Source of the DNA: Syngnathus acus
Lineage: Eukaryota; Chordata; Actinopteri; Syngnathiformes; Syngnathidae
Direction of reading: 5' to 3'
NCBI RefSeq assembly: GCF_901709675.1
Contig: NC_051092.1
Span: 1,740,491 to 1,804,490 of the forward strand
Length of the DNA: 64,000 bases
The translations under genes were made by a program, and so were the position numbers. Shown here one piece after another: positions 49,801 through 62,304 of the stretch (its first letter is position 1; every line of letters begins with the position of its first letter). The notes below the pieces were generated by a model, which did not search any database, was not told where the DNA came from, and saw only the letters and a program-made list of their open reading frames with translations.

Positions 49801-52800
49801 CATATTTTCAGACAGGCTTTAATTGAAAACACTAATAAACACTTTGGGCAGTATGTAATGATAATAATAATGAGTGTGTGTGTGAGTGAGGGAGTGAGTG
49901 AGTGAGTGGTGGGGAGCAGAAAATTGGAAAAATTCACTTCTCAATCACGTGGAGTATAGCTAGAATTAGGTTTGACACAAAATAAACCATTAGAGGCCAC
50001 TAAGGGAGAAACAAGCCGGGGTCAGAGAGAGAGACGGCATAACCACGCGTGCAGTTCGGGGTGTGTGTGTGTGTGTGTGTGTGTGTGAAGGGGTGGGGCC
50101 CAAACAGCATTGCAGGAGGGGAGTGTCGGGTGTTGTCTACAGAATTGGCAAAGAAAGTGGAGACTGAATCAGATATGGGACAGAAAAACAAATCTGTAGG
50201 TGAGTCAGTGACATGAGAGATGCTTGTTAGGTCAAATAATCTAAACGACATCGACTTGAAGGGGCCAGACAGCCATGCTGACGGAGACTCTATTTATTTG
50301 ACTTTGTCCAGGGATTAGAGAGCCAAGTGCCCCCCGCCCGACTGTCTCATTTGCCAATCATGCTTCCCCAATACCACGGCTCCAATTTTTTTGAGAGCGC
50401 CGACTGGATCAGGAATGAGCTTTTAAAAAGAAGTGAAAGACGAGGGACTTCATTTGCCTCTTTTGACAGCGACGGCAGCGCTGACAAAATGAGCACATCT
50501 TTATTGGCCCGCTGACCTCTGCCCTCATGTTGAAGAGTGGGCGGAGCCGAGAGGAGGGTTCCTCGTGTAGTGACAGCTTGTGAGCTACTTACATCACAGC
50601 CGACCGACTCCTCCTCTCTCCTTAGAGGAGCCCGTGCCAACCGGGCAGTACTTCTTTCTACGCGTCCCTGGGGAAATACGGTAATAGCATCTCCGGCTAT
50701 CCCGCTAGTCACTGATGGGACTCCATAACCTTTGTATTCTGACGCCCGCGGACACACAGTGGGATGATTGTATAATGGTGCGCAGCACAACATGGCAGGA
50801 AATTTATGCCTCATTACAGGAAGTGGACTGTATATTTTCCTCATCATAAACACGGTGGCAGGTGTTTTAATGCCTTCTCTCGGCCCAAATTAATTTGGAT
50901 TTTACAGTAAGAAATAAAATAAAAAAATTTCGAAACTGGTTTCAAATCAACGAGTTGGAAACTGTTATAATCACAGTAACTGAATATTGAATATACCCAT
51001 TCGCTTACCTTTTATTGGATATCACTCGAGTGTTTGCTCAATTGCTACAATAATATATTGCAATAAAATATTGAGTTGAATTAATGTCAGATTTTTTTTA
51101 TTTTAACTGGCCATTGTCTAAACCAGTGGCGTCTGAGTGGTGGACACTACAGACATAGGGACAATGCTCACTCTCGTGCCAGGAAGCACCTCTATTGGTA
51201 CCATGTGCACAATCATAACACAGTTAACATGGTCTTCATTAGTCAATAACCAAAGGCAAGTGGCTTTAGAGTAAGTGATACTTGGGAGGGTGAGACAGAG
51301 GGAGCCCAAGCCAAACACAACTAATGACCGAGGAGACATGCAGAGCGTCTGGCACGAACCGCGCTAAGCTGCAGACGGCTCAGACGAGACCGAGATGGTG
51401 TCAAGTCAGTAAAAAAATTCGATATAGTATTGAAAACCATGCGGAAACAAAAAGTTGTTGAAGCTACCTGTTTCTCCAAGATGCGAAGAATCTCGCCCAA
51501 AGTTCGATCCAAACTGGACACTTTGTTGTTGGCCCATTGGCCGTTATCTTGGCCCTGCAGTTGCTTCAAAAGGTCCTTCACGAGGCGCTGTAACCTGAAG
51601 ATACAGTGGACAAAAGGCAAACATCACTTTCCTCATGGCGATCCAACAAGTCTGACTCAAACGTCAATATGATCAGACGCACAAAATGGCAAATTTCCGC
51701 AAAAATAATCAAACATTTATGATTAAAAAAACAGGACTGCACTTACTTGGCCTTGTATGGGGAGTCAGGAACTTGCGTCTTTGTGTCAAATGACGTCTCG
51801 TATTGCTTTGCTCTGCACGGGTACAAAAAAAAAAAAGTATTGAATCCTTGGGGAAAGATTTTGGCCTTCCCGTAACGCACACGATAGATGAAAGTGTGAA
51901 AGGAAAGAAAATGTTCAGGCCGAGTCTGTTTATTTGGCCTGTCAGCGGAGCGGCTCGGCCTAAAATGATCAGACAGCAGCGTTTTGCTGGCAGCGACTAC
52001 CAATTTGTTTTTTTGTTTTTTTGCTTAAAGTCAAAATTCCTTCATCTCAGAAAAATGTAGGTGACGATTATCACTCAGTATTTTAACGAACACTCATTTT
52101 TTAATGCTGCCTTAAAACTTAATGATGTAGGAGCCAACGTTTTAAGGGGTTTCTGTGCTGCTTTTTTTCTTAATTGCCTTTGGGGGCTTGCGGCCTCGGA
52201 GTGCAAGTCCCAGCAGGGCTGACGAGGGAGTGACAGGAAACAGAGACAGATCATGTTGTCACTTTCTCAACACCACAGAGCCTCTCCTTGTTCTGACCGC
52301 CAGTTAAATTGAGTAAGCTCTGGTCGGAGTTCTGCTGCACGGCAAACTAGCCTCCTATTTGTTTATGGGTATTGATTTTCCTTGAAATTTCATTTGAAAA
52401 AAAAATCAATAGCTGAGAGGGGGGAAAAACAAGCAGTGCTAATACATGCATACTGTGCAAACAGAGATGCGGCCAATGACATGACAACAATTTGGAGGAA
52501 ATCTTTTAACAAGTGGAAGCCTGAGAGCGATTTAGAGTTTTAAAATCAAGGTCCATGTGGAAAGTCAGGATGCAAAAATCCTGGAACACTTTTTGTCTTG
52601 TGTGCCAATAGAAAGTGATGAACTAAGTGTTAGCGAGGTAAAAATAAAAGCTACCGACCTGGAGTTCATCCTGGCACGGAGCTTTTTTGCCTTCTTGCGG
52701 GCCTTTTGCCTCTCCTCGCTATCCTTTAGGCTCTCGGAGGAAACAGAGCTGTCAGTCACAATGTCCACGATGTATTTCTTCAAGGAAAGATGCTCCTATA

Positions 52801-55800
52801 AAGCACAAAGTGGAACATTATTAAAAAAAAAAATTCTGTAAATACATTTCAGGATAGGTTCAGTAAACATGGCAGCTAAGTAGCAACCGCTGTAGCTTAA
52901 TTAGCTCTATAACAGTCCACTCCCCCACCCATAGACAAGCCTTAAGGGCAGAGGCGTCACTTTGACCATTTTTACTAAGCGATGGTGTGATATCCATAAC
53001 CCGATTTGAGCGACATGCTTCATGTGCCAGAAACTAATGACCTAATTATAATGTCATCCATCACCCCCAGAGGACAGGCCTCACAGAAAAGAAAGGACTT
53101 CCGTTGAGAAGTCGAACTAGAACCTGTGTGTGGGATGATGCCATAGCCTCTGGTGACAAGTGCTGGTGCACCTGCTTTCTGGATGGAGAGCTTTCACTAC
53201 GGTGGAACGTAATACAGGTGTGAAAAAGCAAATTCATAAATCATCGCTTCTCAAGGATGACTCAATATGATCACGTGTACAGTAAATTAATTTTAATCTG
53301 CTGGGATAATTAATATAAACTCCAGTTCAAATCATGTGGTTATTATGATTATTATTAAGCAACCAATCGAGTTGAGTGGATCAGCAGCACCTCTGCTGGT
53401 TGTCGTTAAGTAGTGCATCCAATTTACCATCCATTGCTTAAACACGCAAATCATTTATTACATTTGTATTTCCTCTCGATGTAAAACGTTTCCATTCTAG
53501 CGTCAAATCCATTCACTAGATTTTCAAGTGACAAGTGCCTCCCCCCATTTTTCTCAGTTTACAGGTCAGTCAGAACCAGCGCTGTCATCTGACTTGCAGT
53601 CAGTAATCTCTCTGAGAGGGCTACCCGAGTGTGCTTGCCACTCACCTAATGGAATTGCTTAAATAATGCATCCAAAACACCATTTGCCAAAAATATATCA
53701 TACTGCTACTATAAAAGGGTAAACTGAAATATTATGCTGTGGCGTAGAGGGGGGGGGGAGGGCTTTAGCAAATACAGATACAGTTATTACAATAAGGGCT
53801 GGGATAAACTCAATAGCATTAAGAATGTTGGCAAATATGGTGACAGACAGCCGTCTGCCACGGAAGCATTATCATAAAGCGGCAAACACACTGGGGCCCG
53901 ACCGAGGTCTGCGGTGGCCCAGCACAATGCCCAATATTGCCTCTAGTGGGAGAAACTTGAGCCGCCTCCAAACATCCCATCCCTTCCTTTCTCGGACACA
54001 GACAGAGCTATCACAGATCTAAAAGGCAGCCGGCACAAATACACATTCTATGGGATATGTTCACCCAGCGCCTCTTTTGTCACTCACAAAAGGCCCGAGC
54101 GGGTAGCGTTCCATTTGGCGTTGAGCAAACAGCTGAATTTCATGTCGGCTACTAGACGATAAGTGATACGACACGGGATGGGGTTACAGTCTTTGGTTGC
54201 TTCGCATGACTTTTTATTTGTATCCAACTGCCTCCTTTAGGTGACATTTCAGCACGGACATGCCATAAATCCAAATCGGACACCCACGTTTGACTGAAAC
54301 TCGTCTTCCTTTCTTTAGAATGGCACATTCGTTGCTGGAAAAAAGGTGTCGAGTGTCTGATTTCAAAACAACAAGGGGGAGTGAGAGGGGGGACTTCAGC
54401 TGCCACGCTTGATATTTCAGCAAGGTTCTCAATTTAAGGGCCAATCCTAAGAGTGTCAAGCAGACCTCCAGGACTATTTGGGTCCTATGGGAGGTCACTT
54501 CTCTGCAGAAGTTCTTTCTGGCCTCCATTGGTGTATAGAGGTGATCAATTCAGTCAATTTTCAATATCTAGAATTCAATATCATTTTTTAATATTCGACT
54601 TTTGGTCAAGTGAGGACATGGACAATTGTTTGCCTATTAGTACATTTCATCTTTTAATATTTCATGGTTTATGTTTGTGCAACAAACCTGATTGGAATTC
54701 ACCATTTCCTTGTTTATTCAACTGTCAAAGGGAACAAACTAACTTGACTCACGTTTAGACAGAAAATACCTGAGAGGAAAGACGGCGGGGCCTATCCATT
54801 CTTCTCGCAAGAGAGCAGGGAAGAAAAGCTTTGAATGAAAGAGCTACTGGGGCCAAAGGTGCTGCGTATAGCACCAACAGTTGTCAGACTCACAATGAGC
54901 AGCGCTGAAAAGCCAATCTCATATTGCAGCCTGAGAGGTTAACTTGCATTGACGGGCTGCCTTCCCATGGAAAGCGCTCAATGGCTCCCCCCCCCAAAAA
55001 AAAAAACAGTGATGAAGTGATGTCACCCGTCCACTGGAGCACTGAACCCTGACTGTGTACATTTCAAGGCCCATTTGCAACGGCACAAAGTGTGTGTGTG
55101 TGTGTGGTGGGGGGGGGGGCATAAACAATAATAACCGCGCCATAAAAGACAGTCATCTGTTTCTTTGTCCTGGATCTGTTGTAGGAGAATAAACGTGCGT
55201 GTCGCCGGCAGGTTGATGATACGCACCACTTCCTCGTCGGACAGCTCCCGTCCCTGGATGCTGCTGCTGTCTCGCACGGCCTGTTGGTGCCTTTTGCCCT
55301 TGGTGTGGCTGAACAGGTGCACCTCTGAGGTGATCTGCAAACACAAGCATAGTGGTCAGAGGTCGCCGCCGCCAACAATGGACTCCAGGCAGGAAGGGGT
55401 CATCAGAGCCCCACGGGATGGCGGTGAAATGATATACCTCGAGGTTGGTTTTTGCCAATAGGACATGACCTGTCACTGCTGAACCTCACAGGGGAGAGCA
55501 GAATGCAAAGTACATGAGGCTGCTCCAAAAGTCAAATGATGTCTACCGCAGCTAAAGGATGTCAATTTGGTTTTAATTGCCCCAATTACATCACAATGTT
55601 TGTCGAAGGGAACTTTCCACATCTGGCATTTCCAGTCAAGTATTTACGAAACAATTTTGGTGAGAACAGCGAATTGTCTAGACTGACAATTAAGTCCCAA
55701 ACAATTATTATGAAATCAATTCATTATTCAAACAGCGTAAGCTTGACAAACCACGGAGCCCTTTTACCTACGACGAAATGGTTTATGATACTTTGTGTCT

Positions 55801-58800
55801 CAGGTCATTAAATAAATTGCTTGGTCCCGTAGAGCCCTTCCTGATCCCTTGTGTCAGATGTTACGCCAAGGTCAACAAAATTCACTTAGCGGTTTCAAAT
55901 GTCAGCATGCTCAACCCTGGTTTCCCTGGTAACCAAGTCTTCACAAATAACTGCATGATTCCATTTATGATCCATCTTATCAGTGTTCAAACGTTTGGCT
56001 TCAGGCCGTCAATTTGTAATGACTATTTGCCACAAAGGGGGGCTAGACGTTCTTTCATCCAAGTAGTCGACACTATCCCTCACAGTTTGGAGACGTACGC
56101 ACCACAACAGCGCAGAGCGAGCACTGTTTCTTGCGTTCATATGGCGTTAGCTTGGGGGCGTAGTCTGTGTTGGCGTGGCGGCCGCTGCTAAGCTCGGCCG
56201 CCTTCTCCTTCCTCTGCTCCATTTGCTCCATATGCCTGCGGCTGCTCTCGTCGTGCTGTGGCAGAGCAAACGGAAAGCGACGGGGTCAGCTGGGAAACGG
56301 TGTGTGTCTATTAGAGAAGCGAGGTGAGCCCTGGATTAACTTGCCTTCATTTGAATTTTCTTTTGCAGCTCCTCCATGGCCTCTTGTTGAGCCGCACTAA
56401 GAGCGGCCAGACGCTCTTCTCGGTCTCTTTATGCAATATAGAACACAGGCATTTTCAAAATGTCAATATTTGACGTTGCAAAGACCGTTATTTAGCTACA
56501 CGTGGGGAAACCTTTGACCTGAGGTATGTGCTTTCGAGCCACAATTATTTATTGAGGTCACCTAGCCTGACACCAGTCTTATTTTATGACATTAAATTGT
56601 GCTGATGTACAGTACGCATTTACAAAAGCTATATTATTTTCATTTGGAACTTGGAATAAGAGTTTCTTTTGTTTCAAAAGTCCTAAGAGGGGTCTTACCA
56701 GTGATTTTTCTATGAGGGCGGGAGGGGAATCAGAAATGTACTCCAACCCGCCACAACACTTACCTAGCTCTCTCCCGCGCCGCGTCCTCTCTTGCTTTTT
56801 CTTTTTCCTGCCGCTGCTGTTCAATTCGAGCCTCTTGTTCCTTGCGCCGAATCAACAGCTCCTCCACGCGTGCCTGCCGCTCAGCTTCAAGGGCTCGTTT
56901 ACGTTCCTTCCGAAGAAGAAAAGCGCCACGTGAGCAAGGGCTAGACACTTCCAACTATGCGAGTCCTTTTTTTCTGGTCTCACCTGCACCGCTTCATCCC
57001 TGGCTTGCTTCTCCTCCTGCCTCCTCTGCCTGTCCTCCTGGAGCTCATTAAGGCGTTGCTCGTATTCATTTAATTTCGCCAGGGCATCGTGCCTCTTGTT
57101 CTGAGCTTCGAGAGTATTGATGAATGCGATTTCATTGACCTGAATGGACACAAATAGGATTTCATCAAGTATTTCTCCAAAACTTACTGTTGACTCCCCT
57201 CTACTCCCCCCACCTACCTTGGCCTCTTCTTCTTGAGCCTTCTTCACAATGGCCTGGAGTTGCAACTCTCGTTTTAACTCGGCATGCAGCAGCTTTTCCT
57301 CCATCATCTTCCTCCGTTGTTCCAACAACTCCTCCTTCCATTTCCTCACCTCCTTTTCCTGCAGAAAGCAAAAACAGAGAGCCGGGGTAAGGCAAAAAAA
57401 AAAAAAAAAAAAGGGGTCTGCTCAACATGTTTCCACTCACCCTCTCCAAAAGCTTCTGCAGTTTGAACGTCTTTTCCTCTCGCAATTTGTCCCGCAGCTG
57501 CTGAGCCTTCAGCTGTTTCTCTTCATGTTTTTTCTTCGACTCTGCAATCGTCCTGTCAGAAACATGATCATAAATCATTCATCTTTTGGTTAACATGGCC
57601 TGACAATGCTCAAGTTGATACATCCTTGTCAAAACAAGGAGAAGGGCCTTACTCAACATGTGGTAAAGCTGTTTAAAAAAAAAAAAAAAAAAAAAACGGC
57701 ACCTTTTGCGTGACGGCGAGGACAATTTTTCATGCATGTGGATCCCGTGTCCGGGAGGGCGAGCGGGCTCCTCCTCCACCATGTCGCCCCATGAGGTATT
57801 CTGACGCCATGCCTCCCTCGCTGCAAACGGTGGGTTAAGAACATTTTAAAACAATTTACCGCTGAGCTGACGCGTGGAAATCCATACCTTCGTAATCGGC
57901 CAACATCTCACTCCATTCCATGTTGGGCCCACATCCTCCATTAGCAATGCCAGCCTGGAAGGGCACGAAAGAAAGCAGGAGAACAGTTCAAATGACCCAT
58001 GCAGGCGCTTTAGGGAGTTCAACTTTGTCTAACCGGGAAGTCATTTTCGTTGTCTGTCTCCAGATCATTGTTCTCCGCTTGAATCTCTCTGGTCAGCTGC
58101 TCTTCTTCTGCGATGGCACTGGCGATGGCTTCTTCGTTGGCCTTCTCGAGTCGGTCAGCCAGCTCCTCTTTCTTAGCCAGGACCTCGGCCATGGACTGAG
58201 GCTGGACACAGGGTGAGGGTGTCATCATACAAAAGTACGTACGAAGAGTTTTGGACAATAAAACATTTGCGTGTCTAGATCAACGTTTTGGTGACCTGAT
58301 CAACCTCATCACATTTGATACTCACAGGGTGGTCACAAAAATCACAAGTGAGGACGCATTCCAATGTCATGCAGGTTACATTTCGCGTGAGGATGAGGAG
58401 ATGGTGGAAGGAGCAAACGACTGAAATATTTGACTGATTTGACAAAATCAAAAATCAATCACAGATTAATAAGTGGTGTACAAAACTTAACAGGTCAAGC
58501 TGTTAAAAGTGGGTGTGAATATGACATACATGAATGTTGCCTACCTACTAACAAATCAATTTGAATGAGAACCACTGTGGATTGAAATTTAGCGTTGAGC
58601 GTTACAGGTTCATTAAAAAATATATACATGCGCCCGTTTAGCCAGATGAACAGACCACTTTTGTGGTTAATTGAAGACCCAAAAAAAAAAAAAATCCACT
58701 CACAGCTATTCTTCACAGTACGCGGAGCTTAAACACATTTGGTCAGGGCGCCTGCTTCAGATCGACTTTGTTTAGGCGCTGAAGCACCCGTGAGACTCCC

Positions 58801-61800
58801 CTCGACTCCCTTTGTACCGACCCGAGGCCTGGTCCCTCCCCTCCCCTCTGCTCCTCCATCTCTCAGCACTCACAGTGGAAAGCTCTGTGGGGTCCAGCAC
58901 ACTCTCCAGTTTCACCGCTTCCATGGGAGTCTCAGCCTGTCGTGGAGCAGATGTGGCCGCGCCCCCCTCAGCCACACCGTCCCCCAAGGCCGACGGTCCG
59001 CCGAGCCCATCCGTCTCGGGTCGCTCTAGGGATGCGGAGCGGGCCGGGGCAGGGGGTAGGACTGATAAGGTCATGTCTGATGGCGGGGCCGCAGCTGAAC
59101 ACAAGGCGGGTTCTGGGGCTGGGCAAGGGGTGATATCTGCTATAGGGGGAGGAGGCGCGGCGTCGCGGGCTGCGTCGACACAAAGCCCCGAGTCTCGTGC
59201 ATTCTCTGCTGGGGGCTGCACCGACAATCACACACAAGCAGATGCGAGCTCCATTAAAAACATGCATTTCAACAAAAACACATCATGCGGGGGAGGGGGG
59301 GGGGGGGGGATCTTGCTACTGACATGCCCTCAAACATCCAAATTTGGAGATGGATAAGATATGGATTGTCAAAACTAAATGAGCAATAGTGTGTGTTAAT
59401 TGTGAATTCTGTGAGTGAAATAAGCCGCTGAAATCAAATCCATTCCAAGTGGTGTGTTTCTGAACATGGAAAGCCCAAAACAAAAACAACGCGGTTGATG
59501 AAAGCGTCTCAAATTTCTATACTTGGCATGAATAATCGATATCTCTCTTCGGAGGAGCTTCTTGTCATGACGTAGTGGAGCGAAGTACCTCGACTGTGTC
59601 CCCGCCAACTGGATGTTTCTCCTCATCTGGGGGATCGACTTTTTTCTTTGAGTCCACCTTAGTTGTGTCGACCGGAGGTGGGGACTGCGGGCGGACGGGA
59701 TGCTCTTCTTGTGGCGGCACAAGTGACTGATTCTTGCTGCTGGCCTGCTTTGGGGCCACGTGAGTGGCCAAGACCGGACTGACCTTGGCGATCATGGCGG
59801 CGGAGCGAGGCTTGGCCGCCCGTCCGCGGTGAACCGTCTCCCAGCCTTCAGAATCTTTTCTACCTGAAAACATCTTGTCAGATTTTCTTTTTCCATTCTC
59901 AGTTTACGCAATCAGGGATGTCTTACTTGGCTTTTCGACTGAAGATGTCATCAGCTGAGTCGGACTCGGAGCGGATTGAGTACACTTCACTCGGTCTGCC
60001 CAACTGGGGCCCGAAAGGGAAAGCCGGGCAGCAGCCATGGCAGGTGGAGGTCCACTAGATAAGATTTTATAATCACAATAAATGAAGAAAAACATTTACA
60101 AGCGGACCACGATTTTTTTTTATCCGATCAATCCACACCCCAACTGCCAATCACAAACACTTAAAACACTTCTCAGTTTTAAAAGTTGAAGTCCATCGAT
60201 GTTGACACGACCTCGGTGGGACAAGGAGAGAAAAGGGGCTGACCCAAAATTCAGGGTGCGACGTGCAGCTGGGGAGGAAACCATTCTGTCCGCAGAGGGG
60301 CTCGGCACCACGTGGCGTCCCGGTGACATCTTACGCAATTCCCAGGCTAAAGAGGTCGGCCTGCAAATTAAAAGTAGGATTGAGCAGGCATAAATAAATC
60401 CAGTTCGACCTTGTGTGGGAGGGGGGAGTGGCGAGACAGCAAACAAACGGGAAATGAATGCGCACGGGGAAAACGATGAGATCACCTGTTCTGGGCATCG
60501 GTTTTCTCGAGTTTCTCCTGGAGCTGGATCCAGTCTATGAGGGCTTTGAAATCCCGCACGTAGTTGTCCAACATCATCAAGACTTCCTGAGAGTAGCATT
60601 GACAGCTTGATGTTATTTTGTTAGCTTTTCCTCCCCAACCTAAACCACCCACCATGGCCACAAGCCACCGATAAAAGCAGACAACTGATGGATGGCGATG
60701 GGCGTGGTAATTGAGAGTAAAGCTTTCACAGTGCTTTTAGTTAATAGACAAGTCAGTCTAGTGAAAGATGTGGCCAGCAGCAGGAGGAGCGTCGATGATT
60801 GGAGCTGGTTAACAAAGACCGCCTCTATAGCTCGCCGCTCATTTGGTAATGAAGGCCGAGCCGGTCCTCTGACGGAATGAGAAGGGGGGGGGGGGGGGGG
60901 GGCATCGTAAAGTGGCTTTTAGCATGTTAACAGGCAAACTTAAAGCTAAATACAAGCCTCGCGTAACATTTCACGACAAATGACAACATGTTTGACCTCA
61001 AAGAGGCCTTGCCATTAGGCGGCTCAGTAAAAGCCAGTGGTCCGTACATGCGCGCAAAACAAATGAAGCATTTTTGAGGGCTTCGTTTAGAGGACAAATT
61101 CAAAGTTCACTGGCACAGCATCCTTCATCATCAAATGCATTTCTAGGTGTGAGCTGGAGAGAAAATGTTTACATTTACGAAAAGAATAATTCCCAGTTTT
61201 ATTCTATTAGACGGAATTTGGTGAGCTGATTAGTGTGTCATGAGAGGAGTCGGGTAAAGGTGAGAAGAGAGAGAGAGAAGGGGGGAAAAAAACAGCTGCC
61301 AGACAACATAATGATCATACCACATAGATAGTGGCTACAATCTGTCATCAATATTCAGAGCAAGCCCTGTGATAATTCTCTAAGCAGTGCGGAACTGACA
61401 GAAAGCAGAACTCAAGAGGAATGTGGCCTCCATTTAGATGTCAATGTCGCCCTCTAGCGGTCACAAAAAACTGCTCAAAAACCCACAGACACAAAATGCA
61501 GTCTTCCATTAGTGAAGTTCTCTTTCCCCCGCATAATGTGCTGACCTTGCATTCGACAACACTTTGATCGGACTCGCACGTGACGTAGATCTCATCCACG
61601 GCGCGCCGCAGGTTGTCAAAGAGGAAGGCCCAGTAGCGTGCTCGTAGGTCCACTTTACGAGGCTGTCGAGATTTGGTGGGGCTCTTCTCGGCCGCCTTGT
61701 CCAACAAGGCTCCGGCTGTGCTTTTGCTCTCCACACCAGCATTCTGGGGAAGGATAATTATTTTTTTAACTTTGTCCAATGAGAGACAGTGAAACTAAAA

Positions 61801-62073
61801 AGCCTGCTGCGATTTATTTGGGGTTAATCGGAGGTACCAGTGGTAAATATGGCGCCCTCTGGCGGACATGCATCAAACACCCACCTGTCTCTTATTCCTT
61901 TGCTGCCCGGAATGAGTCCTCGGAGCTCTTGCGCCGCCAGCAAAATGACTTTTGGACTTTGCTGTGTGGAGAAAATGGAAATGATCCAGTAAGAAATGTA
62001 TCCCAACAGACAGCATTGTTATCGTGCCTGATGGATGACAAGGCCATTTAGAAGTATGTCGTGGAATATCAAA

Positions 62074-62106
<33 letters not shown>

Positions 62107-62304
62107 GGAGCTCCATAAGTGGGAGCACAGAGTGACTGTGTGTGATATTTTTTTTGAAAGACGTAATTTGCTGGAGAGGCACTGACCTTCCTCCTCTTTA
62201 TTCTCCAGCGGGACACTCCACGCAATCAGGTTCCGAGCAGCGCGGCCCTCTTCGGCGACAATCTTACGCACTTTGTCGTGGCTGTTGGAGCGCTGGAAGG
62301 AGGC
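33200..62304 (-). CDS. scaper: SCAPER, S-phase cyclin A-associated protein in the ER (30 exons recovered)
   Basis: Thirty exons chain in frame with GT/AG borders (one GC donor) to 4278 nt, about 1425 aa; the human protein is about 1400 aa. The first recovered exon begins ASFQRSNSHDKVRKIVAEEG, which in human directly follows the initiator Met, so the start codon lies in an upstream exon. Order: conserved N-terminal domain, Pro/Ser-rich linker, charged coiled coil, C2H2 zinc finger, long helical C-terminus. SCAPER binds cyclin A/CDK2 at the ER, has been linked to ciliary function, and human loss causes retinal degeneration with intellectual disability. Exon coordinates are in the block entries. 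Confidence 0.96.
33316..33336 (+). repeat. (CA)n microsatellite in the last SCAPER intron
   Basis: About ten CA units, 19 bp upstream (in gene orientation) of the last SCAPER exon. It forms part of a TG-rich tract before the acceptor. Confidence 0.85.
34257..34319 (+). other. Exon-like segment on the plus strand, antisense within a SCAPER intron
   Basis: Preceded by a near-consensus branch point (GATGCTAAC, 34232-34240), a T-tract and CAG. It is followed by the perfect donor GTAAGT at 34320. The 63 nt are open in the frame GCG ATG GTC CAC (AMVHSSLIRLHRVFRDFFTR). There is no known homologue and no partner exon was seen. It may be an exon of an unannotated antisense transcript, or a cryptic site pair. 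Confidence 0.3.
34923..39031 (-). other. SCAPER intron between the exons at 39032 and 34922
   Basis: A 4.1-kb intron. It holds a dispersed-repeat fragment (35219-35395), a G-run near 36284-36303 and otherwise unremarkable sequence. No second gene was recognised on either strand. Confidence 0.55.
35219..35395 (+). repeat. Dispersed-repeat fragment (retroelement-tail-like)
   Basis: Starts AAAGTCAAAGTCAAAGTCTG and continues CTTTATTGTCAATTTCTTCA and ACAAAGAAATCGAAATTACG. These words recur widely in fish genomes and are usually annotated as the tail of a retroelement. The class is not certain. Confidence 0.55.
43861..47421 (-). other. SCAPER intron between the exons at 47422 and 43860
   Basis: A 3.6-kb intron. 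No recognisable repeat family or second gene. Scattered short open frames on both strands lack splice context and conservation. Confidence 0.55.
47422..52795 (-). CDS. scaper: SCAPER middle exons after the zinc finger
   Basis: Exons in gene order: 52659-52795 (EHLSLKKYIVDIVTDSS ... KKAKKLRARMNS), 51747-51812 (AKQYETSFDTKTQVPDSPYK), 51468-51594 (LQRLVKDLLKQLQGQDNG ... LDRTLGEILRILEKQ), 47422-47537 (NTADQVAFQVGGGLSALEQI ... RIPYK). Split Arg and Lys codons rejoin correctly at each border. The exon ending 47422 uses the donor GTTAGT. Confidence 0.93.
47871..47990 (+). repeat. (AGTCA)n tract joined to a retroelement-tail-like repeat
   Basis: Four to five AAGTC units run into AAGTTTATTTGTATAGCCCT and AAATCACAAGCAGTCTCAAA, then GGGCTTCACAT. 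A short tandem tract next to this body is typical of the 3' end of a fish LINE or SINE family. The body decays after about 47990. Confidence 0.6.
50061..50087 (+). repeat. (GT)n microsatellite
   Basis: Thirteen GT units in a SCAPER intron. Confidence 0.9.
52796..55226 (-). other. SCAPER intron between the exons at 55227 and 52795
   Basis: A 2.4-kb intron with a G-run near 53748-53757 and a C-run then A-run near 54988-55005. No gene or clear repeat family was seen. Confidence 0.5.
55227..57954 (-). CDS. scaper: SCAPER coiled-coil and C2H2 zinc-finger exons
   Basis: Exons in gene order: 57888-57954, 57703-57820, 57441-57552, 57218-57358, 56984-57139, 56764-56906, 56345-56426, 56103-56255, 55227-55334. 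Highly charged Glu/Arg/Lys/Gln helix (residues about 570-800), for example ERKRALEAERQARVEELL and RIEQQRQEKEKAREDAARER. A C2H2 finger follows (C824, C827, H840, H846; C-x2-C-x12-H-x5-H) and is split between the last two exons: KKQCSLCAVV then ITSEVHLFSHTKGKRH. The exon ending 56345 uses a GC donor (GCAAGT). The short intron after 57703 contains a poly-A/T run. Confidence 0.94.
58034..62304 (-). CDS. scaper: SCAPER N-terminal exons
   Basis: Exons in gene order: 62187-62304, 61885-61961, 61546-61743, 60486-60586, 60244-60360, 59927-60054, 59589-59863, 58874-59215, 58034-58195. Landmarks: RARYWAFLFDNLRRAVDEIY, EVLMMLDNYVRDFKALIDWI, QLQEKLEKTDAQN, PTSLAWELRKMSPGRHVVPS, SWADRVK, KDSEGWETVHRGRAAKPRS, SMAEVLAKKEELADRLEKAN. 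The 342-nt exon at 58874-59215 is Pro/Ala rich and GC rich and poorly conserved outside its splice sites. The 77-nt exon at 61885-61961 is also weakly conserved but bridges phases exactly. Confidence 0.93.
62079..62106 (+). repeat. (TG)n microsatellite
   Basis: Fourteen TG units in the SCAPER intron between exons 61885-61961 and 62187-62304. Confidence 0.9.

Larger units (their letters stand above)
47538..51467 (-). other. SCAPER intron between the exons at 51468 and 47537
   Basis: A 3.9-kb intron with an (AGTCA)n plus retroelement-tail-like fragment (47871-47990), a T-run with G-run near 49010-49040 and a GT microsatellite (50061-50087). Nothing coding was recognised. Confidence 0.55.

Noticed and set aside
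60120-60599. 159-codon minus-strand frame read as one protein
   Set aside because: It reads through introns; only 60244-60360 and 60486-60586 are SCAPER exons.
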